From: an uncultured Muribaculaceae bacterium
GTDB lineage: Bacteria; Bacteroidota; Bacteroidia; Bacteroidales; Muribaculaceae
Assembly (NCBI GenBank): GCA_944321685.1
Contig: CALUMH010000009.1
Coordinates: forward strand, 1-64,000
Length of the DNA: 64,000 nucleotides
Direction: 5' to 3'
The translations under genes and the position numbers were made by a program. How positions within the stretch are numbered: the first letter of the stretch is position 1; each line of letters starts with the position of its first letter. This document shows positions 8,703-18,197 of this stretch, one piece after another. The notes under the pieces were generated by a model. That model searched no databases. It worked only from the letters and a program-made list of their open reading frames with translations, and was not told the DNA's origin.

Positions 8703-10142
8703 ATGGCAAACTTAGGACAAATCTTTACAAAACAAAGCGTAGCCGACTTCATGGTGGAAATGTTTACATTGGCCGATAACGCCAAAGTACTTGACCCGTG
8801 CATAGGCGGCGGAGCTTTTGTAGAAAGTTTGCTTAAACATACATCATATCAAATATACGGAATAGAAATCGACGAAGCCCTTTTCAACGCACTTCCGTTC
8901 ATAGGCAACAGCCGGTGCTGCCTGCGAAAAGGCGATTTTTTCGATGAAATGGCAGAATATGACGGTATCATCATGAATCCGCCATATATAAGACAGGAAG
9001 AAATCAGTTATTTAACCCCATACGGCATAACCAAACAAAAAATCCAAGAAGTTTGTGCAATGATGCCAATATCGGCAAAAGCTAATATGTATATGTATTT
9101 CATTCTTCATGGAATGCAATTATTACGCTACGGCGGTGAACTAATAGCAATTTTCCCAAACGCATGGATAAATACTCCTGTCGGGAATCAATTCAAAGAA
9201 CAAATCATAAGACACTCACAAATACAAGAATTTATATCGGTCTGCGGCAACCCTTTTGAAGGCAATCCTGCAGTAGATGTTTGCATCATCAAATTAAAAA
9301 AAGGCACCACAGGCAAAACACACTATAGAATTCTATACGTGGATGGCAACAATCTCTATACCAAGAATTCCAAGTTCTCACCCACCAATGCGATTGGAAA
9401 CGAAAGTTTAACAAGACTTAAAAACATCGCAACCATCAGACGCGGCATAACCACAGGAGCCAATAAATTATTCATATCTCCTCAATTATGCGACACAACC
9501 CACCAAATCAACATCATAACATCACCCAAAAGCATCATCGGATATTCCACACAGAATGTCCGGCTAGAAAATATGCTTGCCATCAGGAAATCTGACCGGT
9601 TGTCCGACGAAGAACAATCATATATTCATCAATGCGAAACTAAAATACTCAACGACGGAAAACCTTTGTCGCTCAAGAATCAAATTGAAAAAGGGAAAAG
9701 TTGGTTCAGACTAAACATTCCCACACCTGCGCCCTTGCTATTTGCTTATATCATAAGAAAAAACATGAAATTTGTTTACAATACACACGCAAACCATGTA
9801 CGCGACAACTTTTACATGATAACCCCCGACAATATCAACGTTTACTTGTTGATGTCGTTGCTAAACAACTATCATGTGTATTTACAATTAGAGCAACAAG
9901 GCAAAACATATGGTAACGGACTGCTGAAAATTCAGGCATATGACATAGCCGATCTGCAAATTCCAAACCCAAAACAGTTTACCGGAACCGAAATTAGTCT
10001 GCTGACAGCATTAGGTAAGCAACTTACCGAAACTGGCAAAGAATGTATCATCGATAACATCACCACTTTGCTTGAAAGCCATTATAAAAATAATTCAAAA
10101 ATCGAATACTTAGCATTAAGACATAATCGTTTAGGTATATGA
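8703..10142 (+). CDS. N6-adenine DNA methyltransferase (type II-like, gamma-order motifs)
   Basis: Transfers a methyl group from S-adenosylmethionine to the N6 of adenine in a specific DNA site, protecting host DNA. Motif X-like GQIFTKQSVADFM is at residues 5-17, motif I LDPCIGGGAF at 30-39, and the catalytic motif IV is N92-P-P-Y95. This N-to-C order (X, I, IV, then a long C-terminal half that would recognise the target) is that of gamma-type or Eco57I-like enzymes. The 479 aa fit a complete enzyme. The stop overlaps the next start (ATGA at 10139-10142). Codons are clearly A/T-richer than in the flanking membrane-protein genes, as expected for a transferred cassette. The recognition sequence is unknown. 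Confidence 0.9.
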   Translation: MANLGQIFTKQSVADFMVEMFTLADNAKVLDPCIGGGAFVESLLKHTSYQIYGIEIDEALFNALPFIGNSRCCLRKGDFFDEMAEYDGIIMNPPYIRQEEISYLTPYGITKQKIQEVCAMMPISAKANMYMYFILHGMQLLRYGGELIAIFPNAWINTPVGNQFKEQIIRHSQIQEFISVCGNPFEGNPAVDVCIIKLKKGTTGKTHYRILYVDGNNLYTKNSKFSPTNAIGNESLTRLKNIATIRRGITTGANKLFISPQLCDTTHQINIITSPKSIIGYSTQNVRLENMLAIRKSDRLSDEEQSYIHQCETKILNDGKPLSLKNQIEKGKSWFRLNIPTPAPLLFAYIIRKNMKFVYNTHANHVRDNFYMITPDNINVYLLMSLLNNYHVYLQLEQQGKTYGNGLLKIQAYDIADLQIPNPKQFTGTEISLLTALGKQLTETGKECIIDNITTLLESHYKNNSKIEYLALRHNRLGI

Positions 10143-11191
10143 GCAAACAATTTAGTGTAGTGAGCCTTTTCTCAGGTGGAGGGGGCTTAGACCTTGGATT
10201 TAAAGCTGCCGGATTCAACATAATTTGGGCTATCGACAACAATCCCAATGCAGTAGCCTCATATCGCCGAAACGTTTCTGCCGATATTATATGCAGCGAC
10301 ATCAACGATATTGACCCTATATCAATACCTTCGGCCGATGTTGTCATTGGCGGCCCCCCCTGCCAATCATTTTCATTAGCAGGGAAACGCCAATGTGATG
10401 ACAAACGAGGGCAATTAGTGTGGCGATATTTGGAAATCATAAAAACTATCGCCCCCGGTGCATTCTTGTTTGAAAATGTAATAGGTTTGCTATCTGCCAA
10501 AAGTTCAAATGGCACAAAAATACTTGACGAACTCCTTCACTTGTTTTCCGAAATAGGCTATCAATTAAGTTGGCAATTGATAAACGCGGCTGATTACGGT
10601 GTTCCTCAATTACGGAAACGTGTAATTATAGTTGGGATGAAACATCATAAATTTGTTTTTCCCGAGGCAAGCTTCAATTCCGATGGGTCTGACGGGAAAC
10701 AAAAATATATAAGTGTTAAAGAAGCCATCGGAGACCTTCCCCCGGCAGGTTCTGCCAAACAAATAACCGACCACGATGTTCCTCGCATGAGCGAACTCGA
10801 CAAATACATAGTCAACCACGTGAAACCAGGTGGCAATTATATGGACATTCCCGATGAAGTACCATCAGCCCGCATTCGCAGGTTGAAAAAAGAGGGAGGC
10901 CACACTACCTGCTATGGAAGAATGCTACCGGACAAACCTTCTTACACCATAAACACTTTTTTCAACAGGCCTAACGTAGGCTGCAACATACATTATTCCG
11001 AAGACCGACTAATAACTGTAAGAGAAGCCATGCGATTACAGACTTTCCCCGATGACTATGTAATTGTATCTACCTCAAAAAAAGATAAAAACTTAATAGT
11101 GGGCAATGCTGTTCCCCCACTATTAGCCTACAAACTGGCCAAACAACTTTACAAAACTTTATCAGAAAACTCACAAAACCATGTGGATTAA
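10139..11191 (+). CDS. C5-cytosine DNA methyltransferase
   Basis: Methylates cytosine C5 in a specific site. All core motifs are visible in order: motif I SLFSGGGGLDLGFKAAGF (from residue 9), motif IV GGPPCQSFSLAG with catalytic Cys75, motif VI E112-N-V, motif VIII QLRKRVIIVG, a target-recognition region of about 100 residues, motif IX VREAMRLQTFPDDY and motif X IVGNAVPPLLAYKLAK. It is intact at 350 aa. It overlaps the upstream adenine methylase by 4 nt and the downstream nuclease-methylase by 11 nt, so the three products are translationally coupled. No vsr mismatch-repair nuclease gene is adjacent, although one often accompanies Dcm-type enzymes. Confidence 0.95.
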   Translation: MSKQFSVVSLFSGGGGLDLGFKAAGFNIIWAIDNNPNAVASYRRNVSADIICSDINDIDPISIPSADVVIGGPPCQSFSLAGKRQCDDKRGQLVWRYLEIIKTIAPGAFLFENVIGLLSAKSSNGTKILDELLHLFSEIGYQLSWQLINAADYGVPQLRKRVIIVGMKHHKFVFPEASFNSDGSDGKQKYISVKEAIGDLPPAGSAKQITDHDVPRMSELDKYIVNHVKPGGNYMDIPDEVPSARIRRLKKEGGHTTCYGRMLPDKPSYTINTFFNRPNVGCNIHYSEDRLITVREAMRLQTFPDDYVIVSTSKKDKNLIVGNAVPPLLAYKLAKQLYKTLSENSQNHVD

Positions 11192-13706
11192 CTATACCGA
11201 CAAAGAGGTGGAGCATTTCCACCCTGTATGTAAAGAAGCATTGCAAGCCGCACTCGACTTGTGTAGGCAGTCTGATTTTTATGAAATTCAACACCACCGA
11301 TATGTAGGCGACTTGGAAATGGACTTTGTTATTGCCAATAAAATAACCAACAAAATTATATGCGTCATTGAAGTTAAGCGCACCATTGCCGCAGTCCATA
11401 GCATTAAATACCAACTCCAAGCTATGAACTATGTGCAATCGCTTAGCAATGCCGAATTGGAACTCCCATATTATATGCTCACCAATCTTGAGTGTTCATG
11501 CCTATTCAGATATGACAAACACAAACACGTGTATGAACAAATGATTGAACCCGGAATTTCCCTATGCCACACCTTCAATGAAATAGGAAAAATAGATTTC
11601 ATCAATGCCCTCGCAAAGCAATATGCCTCTTTCATTAAAACAATACTATCAGACAGCGGTACTTATTTTATGCCATTTGGAGAATTTGCAGCAGAAATAA
11701 AAGAAAAACAAAATTGTAATCCCGAGGAATGGAAATATTCTGTGGCAACAATGTTTTATGAATATATTCGTGGTTCATTGTATGCAATCCATAGAACAAC
11801 TCTATTGCCTGCAAACAGGTTGCGCAATATAAATAATATATGCCGGGAAGCTTTAACCATTAATTTCAAGGACATTTTTAATATTGACGATGATAGAAAC
11901 ATCGAAACAAAATCTCAGTTACTAAAAAAACTTTATGATTTAGGCCACAAGTACATTGATGCCGACGAATTAGCAAATGTAATGCATAAAGTAGTGTCTG
12001 ATGGGCACGAACATGAAGGAGAAGTCGCCACCGATGTGGAACTCGCCAATATGATTATGTGGTTACTTCACAATTCGGGCATGACATTATCAGAAAACGA
12101 GCGTATATTAGACCCCGCGGCAGGAAGCGGCAACCTATTATCGGCAGCTTGCGAAATATTTCCCAACATACGCCCAAGCCAATTAGTAGCCAATGACATA
12201 AACCCATACCTGCTTCAGCTATTATCACTAAGACTCGGCTTGAAATTCGCAAACACTGTCAGTATAAGCAACTCTCCGACAATCTATTCCCAAAATATAG
12301 CAAATTTAGAATATGATGCTTTTAAAAATGTAAAGTGCATTGTAATGAACCCCCCCTTTCTTGCCGCCACCGACTTATCATGCACTCCAAGAAAAAAAGA
12401 GTTATTCAAAAGGATTTCGTCAATTACGGGGAATAAACCCAAAACTCAAATTGGACAAATGCCATTGGAAGGCGTATTCATCGAACTTATTACAACATTG
12501 GCCTGCGACGGCTGTACAATAGCCTGCATACTGCCTCACACTCATCTCACAGGCCGAGGTGTAGCATCTAAAGCCATACGGCAATTTTTATTAGACGAAT
12601 TCGGACTGCAAACCGTATTCAATTACCCCAGTGAAGGACTATTCTCCAATGTTAATCAAAATACAGCTGTAATTATTGGTATCAAAGGACACTCAAGTAA
12701 CAAAATAAGATTTATATATAGTCAAAACATACTGACAGAAATAGATGTAAAGCGTATTGCAAACATATTCAAGCAAAGCTATGAGTCTGATGCTGACTTT
12801 GAAATACAATATAAAGACTACACAACTTTAAAATCTGCCGATGGATGGCAATTCTTCAACATTGCCCGCAACCAAGCCAAACAGTTTGTAAACTTACATC
12901 TAAAATCCAACCACATATTAACCGAACTACGTTTCAGCGAATTCAGCCAATACCAACGTGGGAAAGTACAAAATCTAGGAGGAACCGATTTATTGTTCCC
13001 AAAATCAAAACCAATTGTATGGAACAAACTAAAGACAACAATCTCGCCATACCTCAAGAGCGGAATGAGAAATGCCGACTATGAACTCTTAATTGTAGGC
13101 AATGGAGACCAAATGTTTCTCGATGTTGCTGATATGGACGAGAAAATGATATACGAAATTGCATCGGCATACACACAAATAGAAGAAACAACAAAAAAGC
13201 AAGCACGACACAAAAAAACAGCCAATGACTACATGAATATCTTAAAAATAGAATCCAGGCACAGCGTTCCACCAAATACCGTATTACTGCCACGAGGAAT
13301 AAGGAGCAAAGCACGCGTGTTTGTCACCGATAAAACCACTTTCCCGTCAACCAATTTTTTCACATTCACCACAACACATCAAAAGGCCATAATGCTCTCT
13401 TACTGGATGTCTTCGGTATTCTATCAATTAGAGAATGAAATTGAAGGCAAAAATAACAAAGGGCTAAGAAAATTGGAACAAATAAATTTTAACCGTCTTC
13501 TTGTTCCTAATTTCAACAATATGACCGAAGAACAAATTTCCATGATATGTAACACACCATTTAACGGTTTCCTTGACCTTCGCAATCCCAAACCGCGCCC
13601 GATCGATTATGCTTGGGCTACAGTACTTTTTGGCAGTAATGCAACACTAAGGCTTAATGAAGCAGTGAGGGCTCTTGCCATACTGGTCGCCGATCGTGAA
13701 GCCTAA
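11181..13706 (+). CDS. PD-(D/E)XK nuclease / N6-adenine methylase fusion (type IIG-like restriction enzyme)
   Basis: Probably the cutting subunit of the cassette. The N-terminal ~130 residues contain a nuclease-like core: YVGDLEMDFVIANK with Asp48, then ICVIEVKR with Glu64-x-Lys66, the D-(X)n-ExK pattern of PD-(D/E)XK enzymes. After a helical linker comes an adenine methylase domain with EVATDVELANMIMWLL, motif I ILDPAAGSGN (Asp311) and catalytic N390-P-P-F393. The remaining ~400 residues hold no obvious enzyme motif and would include target recognition. At 841 aa, with nuclease, methylase and a putative specificity region in one chain, it resembles type IIG enzymes. It could instead be a solitary methylase with a decayed nuclease. 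Codons are A/T-rich. There is no separate S subunit or HsdR helicase. Confidence 0.8.
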   Translation: MWINYTDKEVEHFHPVCKEALQAALDLCRQSDFYEIQHHRYVGDLEMDFVIANKITNKIICVIEVKRTIAAVHSIKYQLQAMNYVQSLSNAELELPYYMLTNLECSCLFRYDKHKHVYEQMIEPGISLCHTFNEIGKIDFINALAKQYASFIKTILSDSGTYFMPFGEFAAEIKEKQNCNPEEWKYSVATMFYEYIRGSLYAIHRTTLLPANRLRNINNICREALTINFKDIFNIDDDRNIETKSQLLKKLYDLGHKYIDADELANVMHKVVSDGHEHEGEVATDVELANMIMWLLHNSGMTLSENERILDPAAGSGNLLSAACEIFPNIRPSQLVANDINPYLLQLLSLRLGLKFANTVSISNSPTIYSQNIANLEYDAFKNVKCIVMNPPFLAATDLSCTPRKKELFKRISSITGNKPKTQIGQMPLEGVFIELITTLACDGCTIACILPHTHLTGRGVASKAIRQFLLDEFGLQTVFNYPSEGLFSNVNQNTAVIIGIKGHSSNKIRFIYSQNILTEIDVKRIANIFKQSYESDADFEIQYKDYTTLKSADGWQFFNIARNQAKQFVNLHLKSNHILTELRFSEFSQYQRGKVQNLGGTDLLFPKSKPIVWNKLKTTISPYLKSGMRNADYELLIVGNGDQMFLDVADMDEKMIYEIASAYTQIEETTKKQARHKKTANDYMNILKIESRHSVPPNTVLLPRGIRSKARVFVTDKTTFPSTNFFTFTTTHQKAIMLSYWMSSVFYQLENEIEGKNNKGLRKLEQINFNRLLVPNFNNMTEEQISMICNTPFNGFLDLRNPKPRPIDYAWATVLFGSNATLRLNEAVRALAILVADREA

Positions 13707-13772
13707 AAGACAGCAGCATCGGCACCGATACAAATCATTCGCATTATTTTATGCGACTTTGCAGTTTTTATG

Positions 13773-13780
13773 TAAATTTG
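13773..13780 (+). promoter_or_regulatory. -7 box (TAAATTTG) for the YitT-like gene
   Basis: A TAnnTTTG match 23 nt before the ATG at 13804. A TTTG at 13758-13761 is too close to be the usual -33 element, so the upstream part is uncertain. Confidence 0.55.
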
Positions 13781-13803
13781 TACAACTTAAAAACGACGAC
13801 TTC

Positions 13804-14772
13804 ATGAAAAAGAGTATCTATAGCTGGTTTATGATTTTATTGGGCTGCGCGATAACGGCAGTCGGGTTTGTGTTCTTCATCAACCCATACGGTATAGTGC
13901 CGGGAGGTGTATATGGTGCAAGCATCGTGTTGCAACACATTTTCCCGTCGATACAGGTGGGTACATTCGGTTACATCCTTGACATTCCGTTGCTTACGCT
14001 CTCGGTTTTGCTGCTTGGCGCAAAAATAGGCTCGCGCACCATTGTGGCAGCACTCACCACTCCATTTATAATGAATGCCATAGAATGGGTGGCATACCCC
14101 GACAAGGCAGCCTTGCAGGCACTTGACCCTTCACGGCTGCTTGGCGGCATACTCGACTTGAGCGACCATCTGATTATCGCAACTGTCATAGGTGCGGCAA
14201 TCATAGGTTTCGGCTGCGGATTAATAGTCCGGCAACAGGCTACCTCGGGAGGCAGCGACATCGTGGCAATGATATTGCAAAAATACTGCCATCTGCGTTT
14301 CTCGCGTGCCATAATGCTGGTTGATGGCGTTGTTGTGCTTTTTGGTCTGATAGTCATTGGGTTCGGTGTAGGCAGCAATACAACCGACTCGTCCGAACCC
14401 ACCATATACCTGTCGCTTTATTCGCTGGCTGCCATCTTCGTCACCTCTCGTGTGCTGGCTTTCGTAATAAACGGACCGAAAAACGACAAGCTCATGTTTG
14501 TCATCAGCGAAAAACATCTTGCCGACTTACGCGAATACATCATCAAAGACCTTGACCGCACAGCCACCTACATCAAGAGCAGCGGCTTGTACACAGGCCA
14601 CGACAAGGAGATGCTGTTCCTCGTGGTGAGCTACAAGGAAGTGGAAAACCTGAAACTGAAAATCAAGCAGGCCGACCCGTCGGCATTCGTTGTCGTTACC
14701 GATGCCTACGACACCTACGGCGAAGGCTGGAAACCACTGCCCTCCTCCAAAAACGACCTCAATCCAGAATAA
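13804..14772 (+). CDS. YitT-family membrane protein with C-terminal DUF2179 domain
   Basis: Inner-membrane protein of 322 aa with five or six hydrophobic segments in the first ~215 residues (for example FMILLGCAITAVGFVFFI and VIGAAIIGFGCGLIV) and a soluble C-terminal domain of about 90 residues (KLMFVISEKHLADLREYI ... DPSAFVVVTDAYDTYGEGW) that matches DUF2179. NPYGIVPGGVYGASIV and RQQATSGGSDIVAMIL are characteristic of the family. Function is unknown. The ATG at 13804 is used because it begins the first membrane segment and follows the -7 box; the longer frame would overlap the restriction gene. Confidence 0.88.
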   Translation: MKKSIYSWFMILLGCAITAVGFVFFINPYGIVPGGVYGASIVLQHIFPSIQVGTFGYILDIPLLTLSVLLLGAKIGSRTIVAALTTPFIMNAIEWVAYPDKAALQALDPSRLLGGILDLSDHLIIATVIGAAIIGFGCGLIVRQQATSGGSDIVAMILQKYCHLRFSRAIMLVDGVVVLFGLIVIGFGVGSNTTDSSEPTIYLSLYSLAAIFVTSRVLAFVINGPKNDKLMFVISEKHLADLREYIIKDLDRTATYIKSSGLYTGHDKEMLFLVVSYKEVENLKLKIKQADPSAFVVVTDAYDTYGEGWKPLPSSKNDLNPE

Positions 14773-14781
14773 TACCATAAT

Positions 14782-14942
14782 GGGGGCGTTCCGTAATTCC
14801 GACATTTTAGTCATAGAGACGATGTGCACATCGTCTCTATGACTAAAACTATTTATTTACAATGCTTTATATAATACAACAGTTGTAAAGACGCAAAATT
14901 TTGCGTCTCTACAGAGGCAAAATCGCATTTTGATACACCCCC
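14782..14942 (+). repeat. MITE-like palindromic element, copy A (left end L to right end R)
   Basis: About 160 bp between the YitT and kinase genes. The left end (ggggcgttccgtaattccgac) is a diverged terminal repeat and the right end (cgcattttgatacaccccc) matches the other copies. It contains a perfect 44-bp palindrome at 14805-14848, centred on GTGCAC with arms running through catagagacgatgtg, and a second palindrome at 14885-14912 (gacgcaaaa/ttttgcgtc, one mismatch). The middle, tttatttacaatgctttata, is the A/T-rich spacer shared with the other copies. Confidence 0.8.
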
Positions 14943-15002
14943 ACGCATTCCCGCCACACCAGCCACGGCACACAAAATGCCTGTAATTACAGCAGAAATT
15001 TG

Positions 15003-15010
15003 TAACTTTG
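15003..15010 (+). promoter_or_regulatory. -7 box (TAACTTTG) for the lipid-kinase gene
   Basis: A TAnnTTTG match 34 nt before the ATG at 15045. No clear TTTG is found at -33. Confidence 0.55.
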
Positions 15011-15044
15011 CACTCCACAAAAACAGAGAAGAGGCGACACTACT

Positions 15045-16022
15045 ATGGCAGAGAAGTTGAAACTGATGGCTATAATAAATCCCATCTCGGGCACCGACGG
15101 GAACAAAAATTCCATGCCCGAAATGATAAGCCGCATCATCGCCAACGACCGATTTGACGTGGACACTCGTTTCACGCAATATGCAGGCCATGCCACCGAA
15201 CTTGCACAAGAGGCCATCTCAAAAGATTGCCACGGGGTGCTTGCAGTGGGCGGCGACGGCACTGTCAACGAAGTGGCATCGGCATTGCGCGACACGCCTG
15301 TGGCACTGGGCATTGTGCCATGCGGTTCGGGCAACGGGCTGGCACGTCACCTGAGTATTCCGCTCGACCCCGAAAAAGCCATTGCTATAATCAACCGCAA
15401 CCACACCGAGGCCCTCGATTACTGCACCGTCAACAACCGGCCTTTCTTCTGCACCTGCGGGGTAGGGTTCGATGCCCTTGTAAGCGAGAAATTCGCACAA
15501 GCAGGCCACCGCGGCCCCATAACCTACCTGCAAAAGGCCTTAAGCGAATACCTTAAATATCGCAGCGAAGTTTACAGCATAGAAACTGCCGACAAAGTTA
15601 TTACCGAGAAAGCATTCATCATAGCTTGCGGCAATGCCTCGCAATATGGCAACAACGCTTTCATCGCCCCACAGGCAAGCATGAAAGACGGGCTTATCGA
15701 TGTGACTGTGATATTGCCATTCACACCCATCGATACTGCAATGATGGGACTGCTGCTTTTCACCAAGCACCTTGACCAAGACACCAACATACACTCATTC
15801 CGCACCGGCGAGCTGACAATACACCGCCCCGAAGCCGGGATGATGCACATCGACGGCGAACCTGCAATGATGCCGGCCGACCTGCACATCGTGTGCCACA
15901 AAGGCGGCATTCGCATATTCCTGCCCGACGGCAACAGCGAAAACCACAAAAACCTGTTATCGCCAATCGAAAACGGATTTTGGGCATTTGTAAATGCCAT
16001 TCGCAACGAGCTCAACATTTAG
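15045..16022 (+). CDS. Diacylglycerol/sphingosine-kinase-like lipid kinase (DagK/YegS/LCB5 family)
   Basis: Cytoplasmic or membrane-associated kinase that phosphorylates a lipid alcohol with ATP. The catalytic-domain signature NPISGTDG is at residues 12-19 and the nucleotide loop VGGDGTVNEV is around 68-77, followed by GIVPCGSGNGLARHL, which is also diagnostic. The C-terminal half with KDGLIDVTVILPF and HIDGEPAMMPADLHI is the usual second domain. At 325 aa it is complete. Bacteroidetes make sphingolipids, so either diacylglycerol or a sphingoid base is a possible substrate; the sequence does not decide. Confidence 0.9.
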   Translation: MAEKLKLMAIINPISGTDGNKNSMPEMISRIIANDRFDVDTRFTQYAGHATELAQEAISKDCHGVLAVGGDGTVNEVASALRDTPVALGIVPCGSGNGLARHLSIPLDPEKAIAIINRNHTEALDYCTVNNRPFFCTCGVGFDALVSEKFAQAGHRGPITYLQKALSEYLKYRSEVYSIETADKVITEKAFIIACGNASQYGNNAFIAPQASMKDGLIDVTVILPFTPIDTAMMGLLLFTKHLDQDTNIHSFRTGELTIHRPEAGMMHIDGEPAMMPADLHIVCHKGGIRIFLPDGNSENHKNLLSPIENGFWAFVNAIRNELNI

Positions 16023-16138
16023 CCATCGGCAACACCCACACACACCTTGCAACCGTGCCAACTTGCTCTACAATAATATGTTTTGCAACACATTTAAGCA
16101 CTAAAACACACTTTTATCCCCATAAAAAGACATTTTTT

Positions 16139-16170
16139 TTTGCTATTTTCTTATATACTTCGTAATTTCG
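16139..16170 (+). promoter_or_regulatory. Promoter for the glycogen operon
   Basis: TTTG at 16139-16142, 20 nt, then TAATTTCG at 16163-16170, one base off TAnnTTTG. The predicted leader is about 50 nt. The rest of the 16023-16227 gap shows no other feature. Confidence 0.5.
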
Positions 16171-16227
16171 TGGTTAGAATAAGAAAATTATAATTTTTAC
16201 CATTATCAAACCTAAAATCTCTTATTG

Positions 16228-18174
16228 ATGAGCTACTTAAAATTTGATAAGAACCTGATGATTAACCTTGAGCAATCACTCCCGAAAGAAATGCTCCGCA
16301 CTAATCAATCAGGGGCGTATCACTGTACGACAATCGTTGACTGTAATACGCGCAAGCAACACGGGCTGCTGGTCATCCCCATTCCCGAAATGGACGATGA
16401 CAACCACGTCCTCCTCTCATCGTTAGATGAAACCGTTATCCAACACGGCGCCCCGTTCAACCTCGGGCTCCACAAGTATGGCGGCAACTGCTACAGCCCC
16501 AACGGACACAAGTACATCCGCGAATTCGACTGTGAAACCGTTCCACGCACCACCTACCGCGTGGGCGGCGTTATCATGACCAAAGAAAAGATTTTCATCT
16601 CACACGAAAACCGCATTCTTATCCGTTACACACTGGTTGACGCACACTCGCAGACGATACTGCAATTCCGCCCGTTCCTTGCATTCCGCAATGCCAACGA
16701 CTTGTGCGTGGAAAACGGCATGGCCAGCCGCGACTACCATGAAATCACCAACGGAATAGCCACCTGTATGTATCCTGGCTACCCGACACTGGTGATGCAA
16801 TTCAATAAGAAACCAGAATTCATCTTCAATCCCAACTGGTACAAAGGCATTGAATATATCAAAGACCAGGAACGCGGCATTCCTTACCGCGAAGACTTAT
16901 ACGTTCCGGGATACTTCCAGCTCGAAATAAAGAAAGGCGAAAGCATCATCTTCTCGGCAGGAACCTCCGAAGCCGAGCCCGAATTGTTTGCCGACATGTA
17001 TGCCAAGGAAATCAAGTCGCGCACTCCGCGCACAAGTTTCTACAACTGCATGAAGAACTGTGCAAAGCAATTCTATGTTACCAATGCACACGGCCGCTAC
17101 CTGCTTGCCGGATACCCTTGGTTCAAGATACGCGCCCGCGACGAAATGATTGCCCTCCCGGGCACCACCATATCGGTACACCACCGCCCCGACTTTGAAG
17201 GCATCATGGAAACGGCAGTGGCTGCATACCGCCACTTCATGAAGACCGGAGAACTCGACCACGTGATGCAAGGCATCGACCTGCCCGACATCCCGCTGTG
17301 GCAAATGTGGGCTTTGCAACAATATTATAAAGAGGCGGGAGCCGAAGAAACCATTAAACGTTACGGCGACTTCATCAAGGAAGTGCTTGACTACATTATA
17401 AGCAACAGGCACCCCAACCTTGAACTCAACGAAGCCGGATTGCTCTCGTCAAACGGCAAGGCAAAACCCATCTCGTGGATGGACGCTTCATATCCGGGCG
17501 GCGCACCCATTATTCCGCGTACAGGATACCTCGTGGAGTTCAACGCGCTGTGGTACAACGACCTGATGTTTGCACAAGCATTGTTTGCCGACAAACCCGA
17601 AGAGGCCGAAAACATAAAGAAGTGGGAAAACATAACCAACCACCTCAAAGACTCGTTCATCGAAACATTCCTCAACGATTACGGATACCTTTACGATTAT
17701 GTTTCGGGCTTGTTCACCGACCTTAGTGTACGCCCCAACATGATAATCGCAGCCGGCCTCGACTATTCGCCGCTCGACCGCCGTCAACGCCGTTCGGTGC
17801 TCGACGTGGTTACCCGCGAACTGCTCACACCCAAGGGCCTGCGCACACTCAGCCCGAAGAGCTTCGGTTACACCCCGTGCTACCTCGGCAGCCCCGAACA
17901 ACGCGAATATGCCTATTACCAAGGCTCGGCACGCCCGTGGCTCATGGGCTTCTATGCCGACGCTTATTCCAAGGTATTCGGCATGAGCGGTGTATCGTTC
18001 ATCGAACGCATGATGATAGGCTTCGAAGACGAAATGACACAAGGCTGCATCGGCTCGCTCAGCGAACTCTATGACGGCAACCCGCCGTTCACCGGGCGCG
18101 GTGCCGTGAGCTTCGCCGCCAATGTGGGTGGCGTGCTGCGCGTGCTGCGACAATTGAAAAACTTGAATTTATAA
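16228..18174 (+). CDS. Glycogen debranching enzyme (amylo-alpha-1,6-glucosidase type)
   Basis: Cytoplasmic enzyme that removes alpha-1,6 branches from glycogen. The N-terminal ~270 residues are the GDE_N-like beta domain (NQSGAYHCTTIVDCNTRKQHGLLV; HKYGGNCYSPNGHKYIREFDCE) and the rest is an (alpha/alpha)6 GDE_C domain, with YPWFKIRARDEMIALPG, LSSNGKAKPISWMDASYPGG, GYLVEFNALWYNDLMFA and the C-terminal YYQGSARPWLMGFYADAY. At 648 aa it fits the short archaeal/Bacteroidetes form. The start is the ATG at 16228; the TTG just before it is less likely. It is the first gene of a tight three-gene cluster with the glycosyltransferase 23 nt downstream and the GH57 gene. Confidence 0.93.
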   Translation: MSYLKFDKNLMINLEQSLPKEMLRTNQSGAYHCTTIVDCNTRKQHGLLVIPIPEMDDDNHVLLSSLDETVIQHGAPFNLGLHKYGGNCYSPNGHKYIREFDCETVPRTTYRVGGVIMTKEKIFISHENRILIRYTLVDAHSQTILQFRPFLAFRNANDLCVENGMASRDYHEITNGIATCMYPGYPTLVMQFNKKPEFIFNPNWYKGIEYIKDQERGIPYREDLYVPGYFQLEIKKGESIIFSAGTSEAEPELFADMYAKEIKSRTPRTSFYNCMKNCAKQFYVTNAHGRYLLAGYPWFKIRARDEMIALPGTTISVHHRPDFEGIMETAVAAYRHFMKTGELDHVMQGIDLPDIPLWQMWALQQYYKEAGAEETIKRYGDFIKEVLDYIISNRHPNLELNEAGLLSSNGKAKPISWMDASYPGGAPIIPRTGYLVEFNALWYNDLMFAQALFADKPEEAENIKKWENITNHLKDSFIETFLNDYGYLYDYVSGLFTDLSVRPNMIIAAGLDYSPLDRRQRRSVLDVVTRELLTPKGLRTLSPKSFGYTPCYLGSPEQREYAYYQGSARPWLMGFYADAYSKVFGMSGVSFIERMMIGFEDEMTQGCIGSLSELYDGNPPFTGRGAVSFAANVGGVLRVLRQLKNLNL

Positions 18175-18197
18175 CCCTAAGATTACTCTTTTACAAT

